Source: Aureobasidium sp. EXF-3400 (lineage: Eukaryota; Ascomycota; Dothideomycetes; Dothideales; Saccotheciaceae). From it: DNA of 64,000 bases. The position numbers and the translations under genes were made by a program. The stretch is from positions 45,436 through 109,435 of the forward strand of contig SWBL01000160.1 in NCBI GenBank assembly GCA_024195585.1, read 5' to 3'. The notes under the pieces are model-generated. The model had not been told where the DNA came from and ran no database searches. It worked only from the letters and a program-made list of their open reading frames with translations. Numbering within the stretch: the first letter of the stretch is position 1; each line of letters starts with the position of its first letter. Below, piece after piece: positions 10,389 through 23,108 of the stretch.

Positions 10389-12800
10389 TTACTTTTTCTT
10401 CTTGTCTGCGCCAGATGCAGTGCTACCCAGAATTGAGTCGAAAGTCAAGTTTGGATTGTACGCACTGACGGGTCTTGCTGCTCGAGTTTTGTCTAAAGAC
10501 AAGTCCATACCGAGTCCCATTGGTTTTCGACTTTGAATTCTGCCTGCAGGACTGCTACTCCTACTCGACGGCAACTGTACTCCAACGGCAGCTGGCGGGT
10601 CGAATGGCTGGAGATCAAGATGGCATTGCGATTGAAGTGCGGAAGCTCGTGCTGCGTCTCCGGCACTCCATTTCTTTGCTGCCCGCCAGCAGTGACTTCG
10701 GAAGTACATACCCTCAGCACCATGGTGGAAAAGGCCAGCAGGTAGGCAAGCGATACCTCCTGCTCTGACTATCCCAGTACGACTGGCATCACGCAGAGCA
10801 TCCTCCCTCGCCCAAGGCACACCAAATCTCGGAGACTCGCAGAGAAAATAATCTACGCCTTTGGTATGCTGAAGCTGAGGTCCGTCAACAGTGACTAATG
10901 GTAAAGTTTGCAGTACGGCATAGACGAACAGCCATTGGCCCATGCGGATTTCCGCCAACTCTTTGATAGTGCAATGTTTCGCTGTCTTGCGCTCGACTTC
11001 TCTGAACGAGTTCAAGAACAGCGAAGGTGGGACATCGGTGTTGTGTGAAGCAGTCATGATCTCCGCAATGTCATCGTCTTTCAACTTTTTCGACATGGCC
11101 TTCAGTTCTTTCTTCGCGTCACCCCATCCATTGGACCGGGTTTGTCTTAGTGATGGAAAGAGTGGAAGATCATAAGGAATCGGCGGCTTTACTGGCGGCG
11201 AAGAGCGATCATACTCACTCAGCACCGCACGAAGCGCTCGCACTCGTGGGGCATCAGTATCGCTGTCGTCACCCGAGAGACCATCCGCGGTACGGTTCGT
11301 CAAATTCGAGCGATCTACCAAGAGATCGTATACAGCGCAAAGATCGTGGTACAGTTCTTGACAAACTATTCTGTTAAGACCACTCGTTTCCAAGTCGTTT
11401 TTCTTCGAAGCTTTGGGCGGCCACGAACCGAACCGATTCTTGTAAAACGATATGACAAACTTTCGAGTCGCGAGGAACGAATCCCGCAGGACATCGAAGT
11501 CAACATCCTTGCGCTCATCGACTGTCTTACTGTTTAAGAACCCAGAGAAGAGTTGTGGGAATTCAAAGTCTCCCAATGTGTGTTGAACGCTCGCCGTACG
11601 TTTCTCCAAGTCCATCGCTGCACGGCTAAGCCTGTTGGTCGAGATAGGGCTGATGAGTCTGAATTTTGGACATCCAGGTCTCAAGAGCTCGTTGTATTTG
11701 CCGACAGCATGTGTGAAGGCTTCATTGTACAACTTGATATTCTTCATTTGCTCTCCGAGAACAATGCCCTCGATGGTCTTCTCACGGCTTGATCTCACGT
11801 CTGCCAGACCGAGCTCGTCCACATACTTATCGAAACTGGCTGTCGCAACATCGCCAAACGTGGAACCATCGGCATTGGAGAATCCGAATTGTTTCAGAGT
11901 TTCCGAGATCTTGATAAAGATAGAGAATACAGTAGGTGTCTCAGGCGTGGCCACCAAGCACTCTCCAGCAAGAAAGGCGAAGAGGTTGCGCGTTGCAATA
12001 AGTGTCTCCTCGTCATCAGATGTTCCGTGGGAACCAGTGGGCACAGACAGGGCCATATCCGATTTCAGTGTGATTGGTAGGAAGAGCTGGCACCCTGAGC
12101 CAGTCCTGGGAGTTGTGGGAGGTGTATGAGGGCCACCAGTGTTCGTTTTGATTTCTGACAACAAAAGACTGTCAGCACATGCTTTTACTGTAAGAGTATT
12201 TTACATCTCCGATTATCTCTGCTTTTTTTTCAATACAAAACACTTACCATTTTCAGAGGGCAGAATCAACTCAGACAACAACTTGGACGAGGCCAACAAC
12301 GCCGAACTGAGTCTGAATGAAGCACCCTTGCCAGAAAGCCTTGGGAATATATGTATCTCGCAATCTGCGGTATCATCCCACAGTTCTGGCAACTGCTCTC
12401 CACCAGTCAGACGATCGAGGTCATAGGGTCGTCGTTCTGAGTGACCTATGACCCAAGCCGCAGGCCCTCGTTCTATGCTCTCGGTGCTCTTGCTTCGTCC
12501 AAACCATGATCTGCGACGGTTCTTCTTCTGTTCTCTCTCGGTGACAGGTGCGTTCAAGGCACTGGCTGTCGATGCTCTGTCAGAAGGTGATGGTGGAGGA
12601 CTTCCATTGCGAAGACGAGACGATGGTCTCGATTGGGTATTGGGTGATCGAGGACTTTGAGGTTCCGGAGTGGCCAGGAATCCGGCCTTCTCGGTAGCGG
12701 GAGATGCTAATGGTGAACTCTGGGCACTGCGAGTGGACTGTCCAGAAACGCTCCGAGACTGGAAGAAGATCGATGCTGTCTTCTGTAGGCGGACACCCAT
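10389..12800 (-). CDS. DUF8004 family protein (fungal, function unknown)
   Basis: Fungal protein of unknown role. Exons 12800-12248 and 12154-10389, 772 residues. The N-terminal 150 residues are disordered and rich in Ser, Pro and Arg (RRRSWFGRSKS). A folded part begins with YDLDRLTGGEQLPELWDD and CEIHIFPRL, typical of the DUF8004 entry region that resembles a BTB-like start, and continues through a long helical section. The protein ends in a low-complexity tail finishing KKKK. The intron at 12247-12155 has a GTAAGT donor and a TTGTCAG acceptor, phase 1, joining SEN to EIKT. The family name is from memory of the domain style, so moderately sure. Exons further upstream are possible; see the entry at 12868. 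Confidence 0.7.
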
Positions 12801-12867
12801 AGTGATTGCCAAGAACTTTGGGATGAATATATATACTTCGTCGGTGAAATATTTCAACAGCCTCAAA

Positions 12868-13544
12868 TTATCGTATGAAGGGGAACAACGAAGCTTTAAA
12901 GAGTGTGACAGAGGACGAGAAGGACATCATATCACATAGCTGTCGGATTCTAAGGCCTTTCCATTGCTTTGTATCTCCAAACTCGTGCATGCATGACGCA
13001 AGCCGATGAGCCGAGAGAGAGGCGAAGTCTGCATAACGACCAACGAGCACAGAGGAGGCCATGTCCTTGGAACAGTCCGTGACACCGTTCGGCGTCAGAA
13101 TTAGCAAAGTTTCGGACGCCAGACTGACACGTCCTCGTCTTCGCAAATCATCGCCCTGGCTGCTGGACGCCCTGTTGTTCATGCCCTCATGGAAAGCGGT
13201 CAGGCGGCTGTCTGTTTGCGCATGCTCTTCCGACCGGATCATCTGTAGCACCTCACATGCCTGCTGATTTTGCACTTGCGTTTTCCCCTGCTCTCTCCGG
13301 GCGAGGATGCCGGCGAAGTTGCCGGAATCAATCTTCTGACCTCCGGCAGCTGTATGTTTCTTCGCGCCAAGACCGCTGTCGCAGCGTCGGCCGCGCGTAT
13401 ACGACGAGTACGGAGTACCATGAAGTTCGTTCAATGCATCTAAAATTTACAGATAACCAGTTAGAAATAGCTGTACTACCCTCTGTAGGGTATGTGTCTT
13501 CGTTCTGGAATCGATTGTTCCGTTCTACCGTCCTTTGGGCTCAT
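12868..13544 (-). CDS. Possible small two-exon gene, unknown product
   Basis: An open frame of 188 codons runs 13434-12868 with no ATG at its head, but just upstream is a strong acceptor (TTTTAG at 13445-13440) preceded by a CTAAC branch point. Joining it to a 16-nt exon (13544-13529, MSPKD; donor GTAGAA) gives exons 13544-13529 and 13439-12868 and a 195-residue protein. It is basic and polar with no membrane segment, including GTPYSSYTRGRR and the helical stretch QACEVLQMIRSEEHA. I recognise no domain. Only 67 bp separate its stop from the DUF8004 start, so it may instead be a 5' part of that gene. The donor is weak and the first exon tiny; treat as tentative. Confidence 0.33.
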
Positions 13545-13629
13545 GCAAACGCCTCCTGATGACTACATTCCTCGGAACATATTTTTGGCTTATACTCACC
13601 CATGCACATGTGTTGTCACTAGACAATAT

Positions 13630-16600
13630 TCATTGGTTCTCCTGTCTTGAGCGACCATCTGTTCTAGTGTTGAGAAAGCTTTCGACCCCGTCCACTCTTA
13701 TGCGAAGCTCTCTCTCAACGAGCACATCGTATAACCTCTTCAGGTCTTGAGTGCTCCAGCGCAGTTCATCGTCCCTATCAAATGTCTCCAGACCTAGTAA
13801 GACCCAGTTCTTGGACCAAGGAAGGTGGTGCAAACCAGAGAGAAAGACATGCTTCAACTTGTCGAAAAGGTTTCGCTCGGTGACACTTCTTTTGCCCACT
13901 GCGAACCTCTTCGTGGCTTCTGCTTGGGCCGCTTGCTTCTCGAACCGGAACCACATCACCCAGAGCAGCTGTGAATACCTAACGGGGCTTCCAACTGTCA
14001 TTAACGCGCGCTTGAATGTTGATCTTACCGACTCCGCTGTCGAGCCAGAAGACTGGCTTTTGTATCGAAGCAGCTCTTGGTTGATTGTGAATGACCAAGT
14101 CACAAGAGGTGATTGGCCGTGAGTGAGCACTTGAGTTTTGAGTATTGACCTTACCCTGTCGTCAAGCCGGAAACGCACTTCATTGTCGCGATACATCTCG
14201 AGGAATATGGTGTTATCCGGGAATCGCGCAATACTTGTCTCCAGCTCGAAGCGTACAAAAGCAGGTCTATACGGTTGTCTTTGACGGATATGATATGCGA
14301 TTATGGCGGCCTTGACTTGGTGTAACATCTCGATGAGCGCATGGTCATTTGATAATCTCTGTTGCGCTGCATTGCATTGCTCATGTACTGATTCCACAGA
14401 CGCTTGCAGTGCCTCAGGTTCCGTGAGATACGCAACAAGCGCCAGCATCTCAGCGTTCAGTGCAGCCAGCTTGGATTGGGATTGGCCGAGCGCATGCTCG
14501 AATCCGTCTCTGAAAGCATTGCGTAGTCTCAACGATGTCGCACTCGATATCAAATTGGACCCAATGTTCTCCACGACCACGTCACTTCCGAAAGACGCAA
14601 GATGCGACAGCGCTGTGTCAGGTTGATTGGCCTCTAGATCGCACCATATCCATCCTCGCCAGAGTAGGACAAGCTCTTCCTGTGCTGCGTGCGAAAAGCT
14701 ATCCTTCATGTTGATCGCGCCTGACCAGATCTGAGCAGCTCTCTCAGTCTGACCCAACTTTGCCGCGATTGTGGCACATGCATTGTAGAGTCGGGGACTC
14801 GATGGTCTCTGCTTTAGAATGCTCTTGGCGACCTTCGAAGCCTCCTTGGGAAAGCATGAAAGCATGAAAGCTAGATAATACTCGGCCAAATCGTCGTTGT
14901 TGGGAAAGTGTTTCACCATGCTTGATAGTACCCTTCGGGCAAAAAGCATGACCTCCTGCGTCGGCTGTTGATTGTGAGCGTCCTCCTCAGACGCTGGTAC
15001 CAACAGATCTTGGAAGACACGGGAGAACAGAAGATCGGTTGATGTCTGATAATTGTCGATGCGCTGTCCATTCACCCTGCTCCCCTCACTGGCTGGAGGG
15101 TTGAGTTGCAGCAGACCATGTTGGAGAAGGATATCTGATCGCCACTTGGGCTGAGGTAGAGTATCCTTGCCAGTAGTCATTGACAAGCTTACGCTAGGGA
15201 GGCCCAGGTAACACAACATAGCATCAAGCAAATCAAGGTGGTCGAAGCCAGCCGCCGTTGACTCGACAACATCGCGAATGTCGGAAAAGAACACGATGTG
15301 GAAAGGATCATCGGCACCAGTATCGTTCATAGTCCTCCCAGGAAATTGTAGGAACTTGCCCGTGGTTCTTTCCAAGGCTGAAAACGACTTGAATGCTAGT
15401 TTCGGATCGAATTCTTCCTTGGGAGGTGAAATTTGTGAACCAAATGCCATAGCGTCGCCCTCAGAGGTAGCGAGCCATCCTTGTGCTCCAACTTCACCAA
15501 ATCTCGGGTTCTCGTTTTCCCAAAATTGCTCAAAGGCGGCAAGAACGTGGCTATCTTCACCAGAGGCGAGGTGCTCTGGCCTGAATAAGTGGTACTCGCA
15601 GAGAGCTTGCCATGTGGCTATGGACAGCTCATCATAACCGGTGTCTAGTAGGAAAATAGTGTAGCGCAGAATTAAGTAAAGCAGCATGTTTCGAGTCTCG
15701 AGTTCATGGCCTGCCTTGGTCTTTGAGCTGAGCGTGCGAAGACTGCGTATGAAGAAGGCTTTGACATCTTCGAAATGGAAATCGACTGGATTAGCCTGGC
15801 AAGCATTCAGATATCGAGTCCAGATAGAGAAGTTCTCGGGATGTTGTTCAAGAATTTCCTGGAGCTTGTGTATGTATTTCTGCACATCCCAGGCAAGAGA
15901 TGCCTCATGTAACAATGCTAAAACCAGCCGCTCATATTTTGATGCTTCGCTGACGGGGAAATGCTTGAGAGCTTTCTCATAAATAGCTATACGCATATCT
16001 GCTAGGGTCTGCCTTTCTGTGTTTGTTAAGGACTGGGCATCGGCGCCAGGGCTGACAAGGTGTTCCTGATGGTTTGCTAGATTGATCCAGGCTTGAACGT
16101 CAGAAGGATCCGATTTGGTAGCTCTAACGAATTGAATATTCCGCTGGCGAATTTGCAGCTCTGCAGCCGAGGCCTCATGCAGGATTTCCCCTTGTCGAGG
16201 GTTGTGCGAGTCAACGTCCGTGGACTGACTGAGATATTTGAATGAGTCATAACCATCGTCCATGAATTGATGGTCGTGGTCGGTGGTAGAAGGTGGGAAG
16301 ACCACGAAATCTTCGGCCAGATCTAGCTCGTCTGCGTCACGCACCTGAGGGGCAGAAAGTTCTTGGTTCCGTTGGCGTTTCAGAAGCAATCGCTGCGGGA
16401 TCTGCTTGTGGATGGCAGATTTGTCAGTAATCACGACCTTGTCAAGCGTGCTCTCGGCGCGATCTATCTTGAACCTGAGATGGAAGCCCAGGATATTTCC
16501 ATAACCCGCTCGGTGATAGGCAGGGATACTATATTTGTGCAGTCTTTCATAAGCGACGTTTTGTTGATCACCCTTTCCGTCAGCAACGAAGAGACGAGAG

Positions 16601-16899
16601 GTTTCGTCATGGCGCACCAGCGCCGTGGTCTTGGGGGTATTGGCTTCATGATCAAGTAGGTTCCGGTCACGACGAAGCGAATCAGATGTCTTCAATCGAT
16701 GTTCAGATGAGCTACGATGGCGACGAGACGAATGCTCCTGACGTGCACTGCTTTTGTGATATTTGACAGGGCCATTATCACGTTCGGGACTCGGATGGCG
16801 CTTGCGAGTTGTTGAAGATAATGAGGTTTGTTCTTGTGGTGCTGGTTTCTTTGCACGAAAACTCGAGAACTTGGGCACTTCCTTAGAGGGCGCCGACAT
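13630..16899 (-). CDS. NRDE2: NRDE2 / Nrl1-like nuclear RNA-surveillance protein
   Basis: Nuclear protein of the NRDE-2 family. In fission yeast (Nrl1) and animals it partners the Mtr4-type helicase and spliceosome factors to control nuclear RNA decay and cryptic introns. Single exon, 1089 residues. An Arg/Ser/His-rich disordered head is followed by the family core near residues 100-250 (RLFVADGKGDQQN, YHRAGYGNILGF), then helical HAT/TPR-type repeats, starting at DVQAWINLANHQEHL and running to the C-terminus. Length and order fit the family. The ATG at 16899 lies 317 bp from the divergent UTP10 start, so the two probably share a promoter region. Confident on family; the exact partner set is inferred. 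Confidence 0.88.
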   Translation of the reverse strand: MSAPSKEVPKFSSFRAKKPAPQEQTSLSSTTRKRHPSPERDNGPVKYHKSSARQEHSSRRHRSSSEHRLKTSDSLRRDRNLLDHEANTPKTTALVRHDETSRLFVADGKGDQQNVAYERLHKYSIPAYHRAGYGNILGFHLRFKIDRAESTLDKVVITDKSAIHKQIPQRLLLKRQRNQELSAPQVRDADELDLAEDFVVFPPSTTDHDHQFMDDGYDSFKYLSQSTDVDSHNPRQGEILHEASAAELQIRQRNIQFVRATKSDPSDVQAWINLANHQEHLVSPGADAQSLTNTERQTLADMRIAIYEKALKHFPVSEASKYERLVLALLHEASLAWDVQKYIHKLQEILEQHPENFSIWTRYLNACQANPVDFHFEDVKAFFIRSLRTLSSKTKAGHELETRNMLLYLILRYTIFLLDTGYDELSIATWQALCEYHLFRPEHLASGEDSHVLAAFEQFWENENPRFGEVGAQGWLATSEGDAMAFGSQISPPKEEFDPKLAFKSFSALERTTGKFLQFPGRTMNDTGADDPFHIVFFSDIRDVVESTAAGFDHLDLLDAMLCYLGLPSVSLSMTTGKDTLPQPKWRSDILLQHGLLQLNPPASEGSRVNGQRIDNYQTSTDLLFSRVFQDLLVPASEEDAHNQQPTQEVMLFARRVLSSMVKHFPNNDDLAEYYLAFMLSCFPKEASKVAKSILKQRPSSPRLYNACATIAAKLGQTERAAQIWSGAINMKDSFSHAAQEELVLLWRGWIWCDLEANQPDTALSHLASFGSDVVVENIGSNLISSATSLRLRNAFRDGFEHALGQSQSKLAALNAEMLALVAYLTEPEALQASVESVHEQCNAAQQRLSNDHALIEMLHQVKAAIIAYHIRQRQPYRPAFVRFELETSIARFPDNTIFLEMYRDNEVRFRLDDRVRSILKTQVLTHGQSPLVTWSFTINQELLRYKSQSSGSTAESVRSTFKRALMTVGSPVRYSQLLWVMWFRFEKQAAQAEATKRFAVGKRSVTERNLFDKLKHVFLSGLHHLPWSKNWVLLGLETFDRDDELRWSTQDLKRLYDVLVERELRIRVDGVESFLNTRTDGRSRQENQ

Positions 16900-17216
16900 G
16901 TAGAATCGATGTGCACTGAGTTCAAATCAAAGTCGGCGAACGAAGCAGAATTGCCTTCGATGTTGAGTGATGTGAGCGGGAGTGACTAGCGGGTTCCGCT
17001 GACCGCCTTCGGTACACCTGCCGTGGTGGACGCCAAGAGCAGCGAGTTTTTGGCAGAAGCTGGAACTTTTTGAATACGGCAGGAACTGCTGAAGGGCGAT
17101 ACGCAAGACAGAATCTCTGTCGCCGCCATTTCCACCTCCAGGCCGTCAACCAGCTTTGTGCGATAATACTTCCGTCCGAGACAGTTGGGCTCCTCCAGGC
17201 GACACCAATCGGCACC
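16900..17216. promoter_or_regulatory. Shared divergent promoter region of NRDE2 and UTP10
   Basis: 317 bp separate the two start codons on opposite strands, with no other gene between. The region must hold both promoters and both leaders. No TATA box or clear factor site stands out. Confidence 0.6.
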
Positions 17217-20200
17217 ATGGCCACAGCTTTGCAACAGCAGTTGGCGCAAATCGCCAAAAAGTCGACCGACCAACTCGATCTCAAGGCGCAACGCGCCCAG
17301 CACAGCAAGTCGTTGTTGTTCGACCCGCGTGTCGCTTCCAACCAGACTTTTGAGACCATCTACCAAATATGCGCCGAGGCCTTTCAGGAACTATGCATGC
17401 TCGACGCCCGCTTTGCGCCCTTTGCCGCCAATCTTTTCAGCGAACAGTCAAAGTCCGAGGAGCGAATCAACCTGACCAAAAAGGAGAATGAGCATTTGGA
17501 CCACATCATCGACAGTTTCCTGGGCCTTGTCAGCTCTAGGCTGCTGCTACGGCCGGGTCTCAAGGCCGTCGAGTGGCTCGTTCGTCGTTTCCGGTATGTG
17601 TCTGCCACGGCCACAGCACACAGTAGCAGCTTTGTTAACATGTCTGCAGTGTGCACGAATACAACACCGAGTCTCTTGTCCTCACCTTCCTTCCGTGCCA
17701 CGCAAATCCCATCTTCCCCACCATGCTGTCCATACTACCTAAGACACTTCCTCCGACCTTGAAGTTCTTGCAACCATACATTCCCAGCCTGTCGAGTCCT
17801 CCCAGTCAGGCTCTGATATATGCCGCCATCAACAACCCCTCGTTCTTCACTGCCTTCAACACCTATGTCGTCCGCACCTCCAACTTGGGCCACCACTCTG
17901 TCATGCTCCTGCAATTCTGGGCTGGTGTTATGACCCCGACCATCAACGGTATGCTCGACGCTGCTATGTCCGGTCGCGCAGATGTACGCAGTCAGCGTCA
18001 GGAGGACTTGTTGCTTCGTGTCGTTCCCGTACTTCAGCAGACACTGCGCATCAAGAACGTCCCAGAGCTCTTCCTCGGCTCCTGCATGATCATCTGCGTC
18101 CTGGTCTCCAAGACTCAACTCGACGACAGAGTCCTTGATAGTCTCATGGATGCAGTGTCTCGAGGCTGGTCTTCGCAGACCCTGGACCAAGGTTTGGCCA
18201 CTGCTGCAATCATTGCCGAAGAGCGTCAATCATTGAAACTCACTCGTCCTGTCACAAAAGCTCTCATGAGACTCCCCGACTTGGACTCTCGTATGCTGGA
18301 CCTGCAGACAAGACAGCACACCGGAAAGCTTCTTACTGGTCTTGCTATGACTTCGCTTGACGAGGCTTCGAGCGACGAGGCCTTTGACTTGATCGAGAAC
18401 GCTGTCACCTCAAACATTCTAAATCTGGCCCAGAAGGCTGCCATCATCCGACTCTTGTTTTCTGCTGTGTCCGGGCTCCAGGCATCGTCCGACTCTGCTG
18501 CTTCTCAGCAGCGTCTTGCCCGCATCTTTTCAGCCCTCTGCCAGTCACCTAACACACTACCACTGGTCCAAGCCGAGGCTGCTAGCCTCGACCTGAGCCT
18601 CGAGTCTGTTGAGGTTCAATTACAGATCTCGTTGGCTGCGAGTGAAGTTTTGGCTTTGCCGTCAGCTGACGCCGATACAGAGATGATCGATGGACCTGTT
18701 ACTACACAAGCTGACCAGCTAGATGAAGCAATTTCCTCGCTGCCTCAGAACTTGCCCAAGGACTACTCTTTTGTTGCGAACGCCGATGCTTCTCCTTTCG
18801 ACGCATTTGCTCGCGCTTTCCTGCTCTTGCTTCAGCAGAACAAAGACCTGGACCAACTCCTCAGCATGCCTGTACTCCTTAGCGCAGACGCTCTATCCTC
18901 GCCAACATACCTGTCGTTCTTGGCAAGACTCTGGACAAGTGTCTATCCCATCGTTGCACGCGTCTCTGCTCTCCGTTCGGCTACTGCACTTCTCCAGGCT
19001 CACTCCTCTGAAGCCCTTGATATGCAGGCCTTGGTCCCATTCGTGCTCGTAGCTCTGGCTGATGCTTCAGAGGCTGTGCGCAGGGCCGCTGCTGGTTTGC
19101 TTATTGCCATCACTACTCTCTACCGCCCGGACGCAGCAAAGGGCAAAGTCAACGAATCTATAAGATCATGGGCCGCTCAGAACATCTACGCAGCAGCTTC
19201 CAGAAAGTCGTCTTTGACTGGTCCTAACGCTTACAAGGTCTTCTCTGATGCTCTTGTACCCAGTCTCGAAGAGTGTGTCCTGGACCCAAGCCAGATCGCA
19301 CGAGTCCTTGCTAGCTCTATCAACGGTCCAAGCCAAACGCAGCCTGGACATCCATCTGCTACCTCCACGGATCTGAAATCTACCTTGAGGACATCTTTCG
19401 CATCATGGCTTTGCGAGCATGTTGCTGGAGTGCCCTTGGCTATTGTCAAAGTTCGACTTCTCTCTTTCTTAAGCCCTGTCGGAAAGGCCGCTTCTACAGG
19501 CCGCGTTCAGACCCTCGTTCCATCTCTCCAAAGCTGGATCCAGTCCGACTTGCAAACCCGATCTGCCTCGTGTGCTTCTGCCCATATCGATGTAGCAAGT
19601 GTTGACAAGGCTTACGTTGACTGTCTGACAAGTCGAACTTCCGAGGAGTTGACTTGCCTAAGAACGCTTGCAAATGGAGAACTGGGACAAAGTGCATCCT
19701 TGTCCACTCTAGCAATTCAAAGGTTCAGAGCTTTGTGGCCTAGTATGAAACCAATCGCACAAACGTCCGCTTCTGCTTTCCTCCTCGACCTTGCGCTTGA
19801 CGACCAATCAGACGAAATCTCAGAAGCTAGACAATCAGAGGCTACTGACCTTCTCCGCCAAGTCTCAATGCCGACAGAAGTGCTCTTGTCCATGTTGGAA
19901 TCAGTGCCTAGTATTGCGCAGATGGAAGACAAGCCTCCGGCCACGAAGCGCAGAAGAACAAGCAGATCCGAACTGGCGAAGTCACAGAGCATCAACGTCG
20001 CAGATCTGCACAATGTCGTTCGTAGATTGACTCTTGTACTCGAACTGATAGAGGGCTCTCGTCCTGAAAGACACCCGGAACTGCTCAAGAGCCTGTTCCA
20101 CGTTTTGAGCGAGCTTCAGCACTACAGGACGCAGCTTGGCTCGAACCTGGTCTATTTGCAACAACTGGTTATTGGATGTCTCTTCTCAATTGTTGACTCG

Positions 20201-22729
20201 TTGAAACAGAACCCAGCCGTCAAGGTTGACCGCTCTGTGCTGAGGGCAGACCTCATCGTCGAGTGTGTTCGCACTAGCACTAATGCTCAGATTCACAATG
20301 CTGCTTTGTTGCTCATTTCAAGTCTGTCAAGCTGGGCTCCTGACTTGGTGTTGCACAGTGTGATGCCAATCTTTACATTTATGAGCAATACCTTGCTGCG
20401 ACAAAGCGATGACTACTCAGCGCATGTCATTGATCAGACTGTATCTCGAGTTGTACCCCCTCTCGTCGCCTCCCTCCGCAAGAAGAACCAAGACCTTGTC
20501 ACAGGAGCTGCCGAGCTCTTGCTCAGCTTCACGGCTGCGTTTGAGCACATTCCTCTCCATCGCCGCTTACGCCTCTTCAGTCATCTTGTCAACGCTCTGG
20601 GTCCTCAAGAGTTCCTGCCTGCCATTACTGCCATGCTCTTCGATAAATACCCTACGGACAAGCGTGTGCCTACCTTCTCTGCCGAACTCATGGGATCATT
20701 CTCTCCTGAGGTCCAACTCATCGCTGCATCTCAATACATCGATTTGGTTACAAACGCTCTACAGCCCAAGTCAGTTGTGTCCGAAGCAATCTTTGGATTC
20801 AACGACAAGACACCAGAGCAGATTGAGCAATCAGTAGCACACCTTCTGCGTTCCCTGGGACTCCTTCTACAGCAACGCTCTCTCCATGTACAGATTCTCA
20901 AGGCTCTCGATAAAGATACAGGCGCACATGGTGGACTCCAGTCTGCTGCTGCGGACATCTTGCAGAAGATCATGCAGTTCTCTTCTTCCGCGTCTATCCA
21001 AAACAAGTCTGATTTGCAGTCTGCTTCGAACGATGTGTTGACAGCAGCTTTGAGCCTGCTCCCAACCTCTTATTTCGTTCGCACTGCCGAGGAACTTTTG
21101 CAAAGACCTGAACAAGATCTTCAACTTATGGTTCTGCGTTCGCTCGAGCAGCGTGGTCGTGAGGCTAAGCTTGCTGATGCTACAGCGGCAGGTGCTTTGC
21201 TGTCTGTTCTGCCAAGCGTGACTGGTATCATCAGTCATGAAGGTTCTATCGAGTTGGTGCACAGTGCTGTCACATGCGTTGATGTTATCTCAGAAAAGTT
21301 CGGCAAGAAGGATACGGATAAGGTCATGTCTGCTGCTCGTGTGGTCGCCTCCAAGCACGCATTTGGCAGTCAGAACGACGAAATTCGCATTATCTCCTTG
21401 CTCTGCCTTGCCACGATGGTAGAGGTACTCAGGGATGATCTCGTTGACATTCTACCACAGATTCTCACCACTTCGTACGCCTACTTTGACTATGCCACTA
21501 AGGTCGAGTCCGGCAATGCTCGCCTGCACAATGCTGTCTACTCTTTCTTGACGAACGTCATCGAATACATTTCCTGGATGTTCTCTGCTGAAACTCTCGA
21601 CAAAGCTTTGTTGCTCACACAACAATCAGCCTGTAGCGAGGCCACAGACATCCGAACCTCGAGCAGTCGTCCACAATTCACTAGCTTGCTCTCCCAAAAG
21701 CTTGATGCCAGGACCATATTGGCAGCGTTGGAGCGTACGTTCGACAATGCTGTCACTCTTGGTCACCAAGCTTGCCAGGAGGTTCTCATCACTCTTCACA
21801 CAGTGATCAAGACGCATCCCAAGTCGGCCCTGATCAAGAATGCCTCAATTCTGTTCTCAATTCTCAACAAGTCATTTGATCTTCGTCGTTTGCTCTCCCT
21901 GCAACCGGCATCGCCCGACAATGAACAACTTGCTGTGATGGAAGCACAGAGAGACAGCCTGTCCCTAGACGCCATCATGAGACTGAATGACACAACTTTC
22001 AGGCCTTTCTTCACTCGTCTCGTGTCTTGGGCCGGCGAAGGTCTACCCAAAAAGGAACAGGCTGGCCGTACCCTTCGTCTTATCAGTGTTTATGGTTTCT
22101 TGGCTAGGTTTTTCGAGACCTTGAAGGTGAGCCAATTTTCCCAAGGAATTTCAGTAATAAAATGCTAACTCGATGTCTAGTCTATTGTAACCGGTTATTC
22201 TGGCTATATCCTTGAGCAAGCTGCATCTATCCTCCAGAATGTCAAGCCAGAGGGAGAGTCTGAACAACTTCTCTTGAAAGCTCTGCTTCAGACACTGGTC
22301 GCAAGCTTCAGCAACGATCAAGATGACTTCTGGCAAGCCCCTGCGCACTTTGACGCTATCATGCAGCCTTTGTTGGACCAAGTGACGTTCGCCAGCGAGC
22401 CTGAAGTCAGAGACTCGCTGAACATTGTCTCCGCCGTCACTGGGTTGGCCGGGGCCGCAGCATCGCCTGAACATCACAAAACTCTCAACTCGGCCATTCT
22501 CAAACTCATGAGACATGACAACGAGCTGACCAGATTGGCAGCAGTCAAATGCGAGCAGTCTCTGACCGAGAAGCTTGGAGAAGACTGGCTTGCTCTTCTG
22601 CCTGAAATGCTGCCATTCATTAGCGAGTTGCAAGAAGATGATGACGAAGATGTTGAGAGGGAGACGACAGCCTGGATCCGCCAAATCGAAGGCATCCTTG
22701 GTGAGAGTCTCGAGGGCATGTTACAGTAA
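17217..22729 (+). CDS. UTP10: U3 snoRNP component Utp10 (HEAT-repeat protein)
   Basis: Large t-UTP/UTP-A subunit of the SSU processome, linking rDNA transcription to 18S pre-rRNA processing in the nucleolus (HEATR1/BP28 in animals). Exons 17217-17593, 17650-22126, 22181-22729, giving 1800 residues, the normal size. The start MATALQQQLAQIA and the block SLLFDPRVASNQTFETIY are characteristic of the fungal N-terminus. HEAT-like helical repeats fill the rest, with the BP28CT-type region in the last third and an acidic stretch (QEDDDEDVERE) near the end. Introns are short, with GTATGT and GTGAGC donors, and phase is kept. Confident. Confidence 0.94.
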
Positions 22730-23108
22730 AGGACGGGAAAAAGTGCTAGCATGGCGACCGGCGTTTTGTTACGACAGGATTTATATATGTGTTTTGTACA
22801 TATTGAGCTCTTATTTGAAAGTTATATTCTTCGTGTCTGTCAATTCAATGCGTGAAGATTGATGGTCTGGTATGTGGCGTTTATCTTCCCTTTGTCCGAG
22901 CGTGTGTTCTCTTTCGTGAAGTTATTGTTGCATCTGTTACTATACAGATCACCCTCAGAGTGTTGCCTGAGCAAGCGCGTCGGTATGATCAAATATCTTG
23001 GGACCTCTTGTAACATGCCTTAGACGGTAAACTCACTAGCGACGACTGGGTCGGGACAGACTGCAGATGACTACTTAGGTCTTTGTAACACATGTCCCAA
23101 CGTCCATA
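22730..23108. other. Intergenic between convergent UTP10 and aminotransferase genes
   Basis: 379 bp of AT-rich 3' sequence serving both genes. No gene or structured element seen. Confidence 0.6.
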
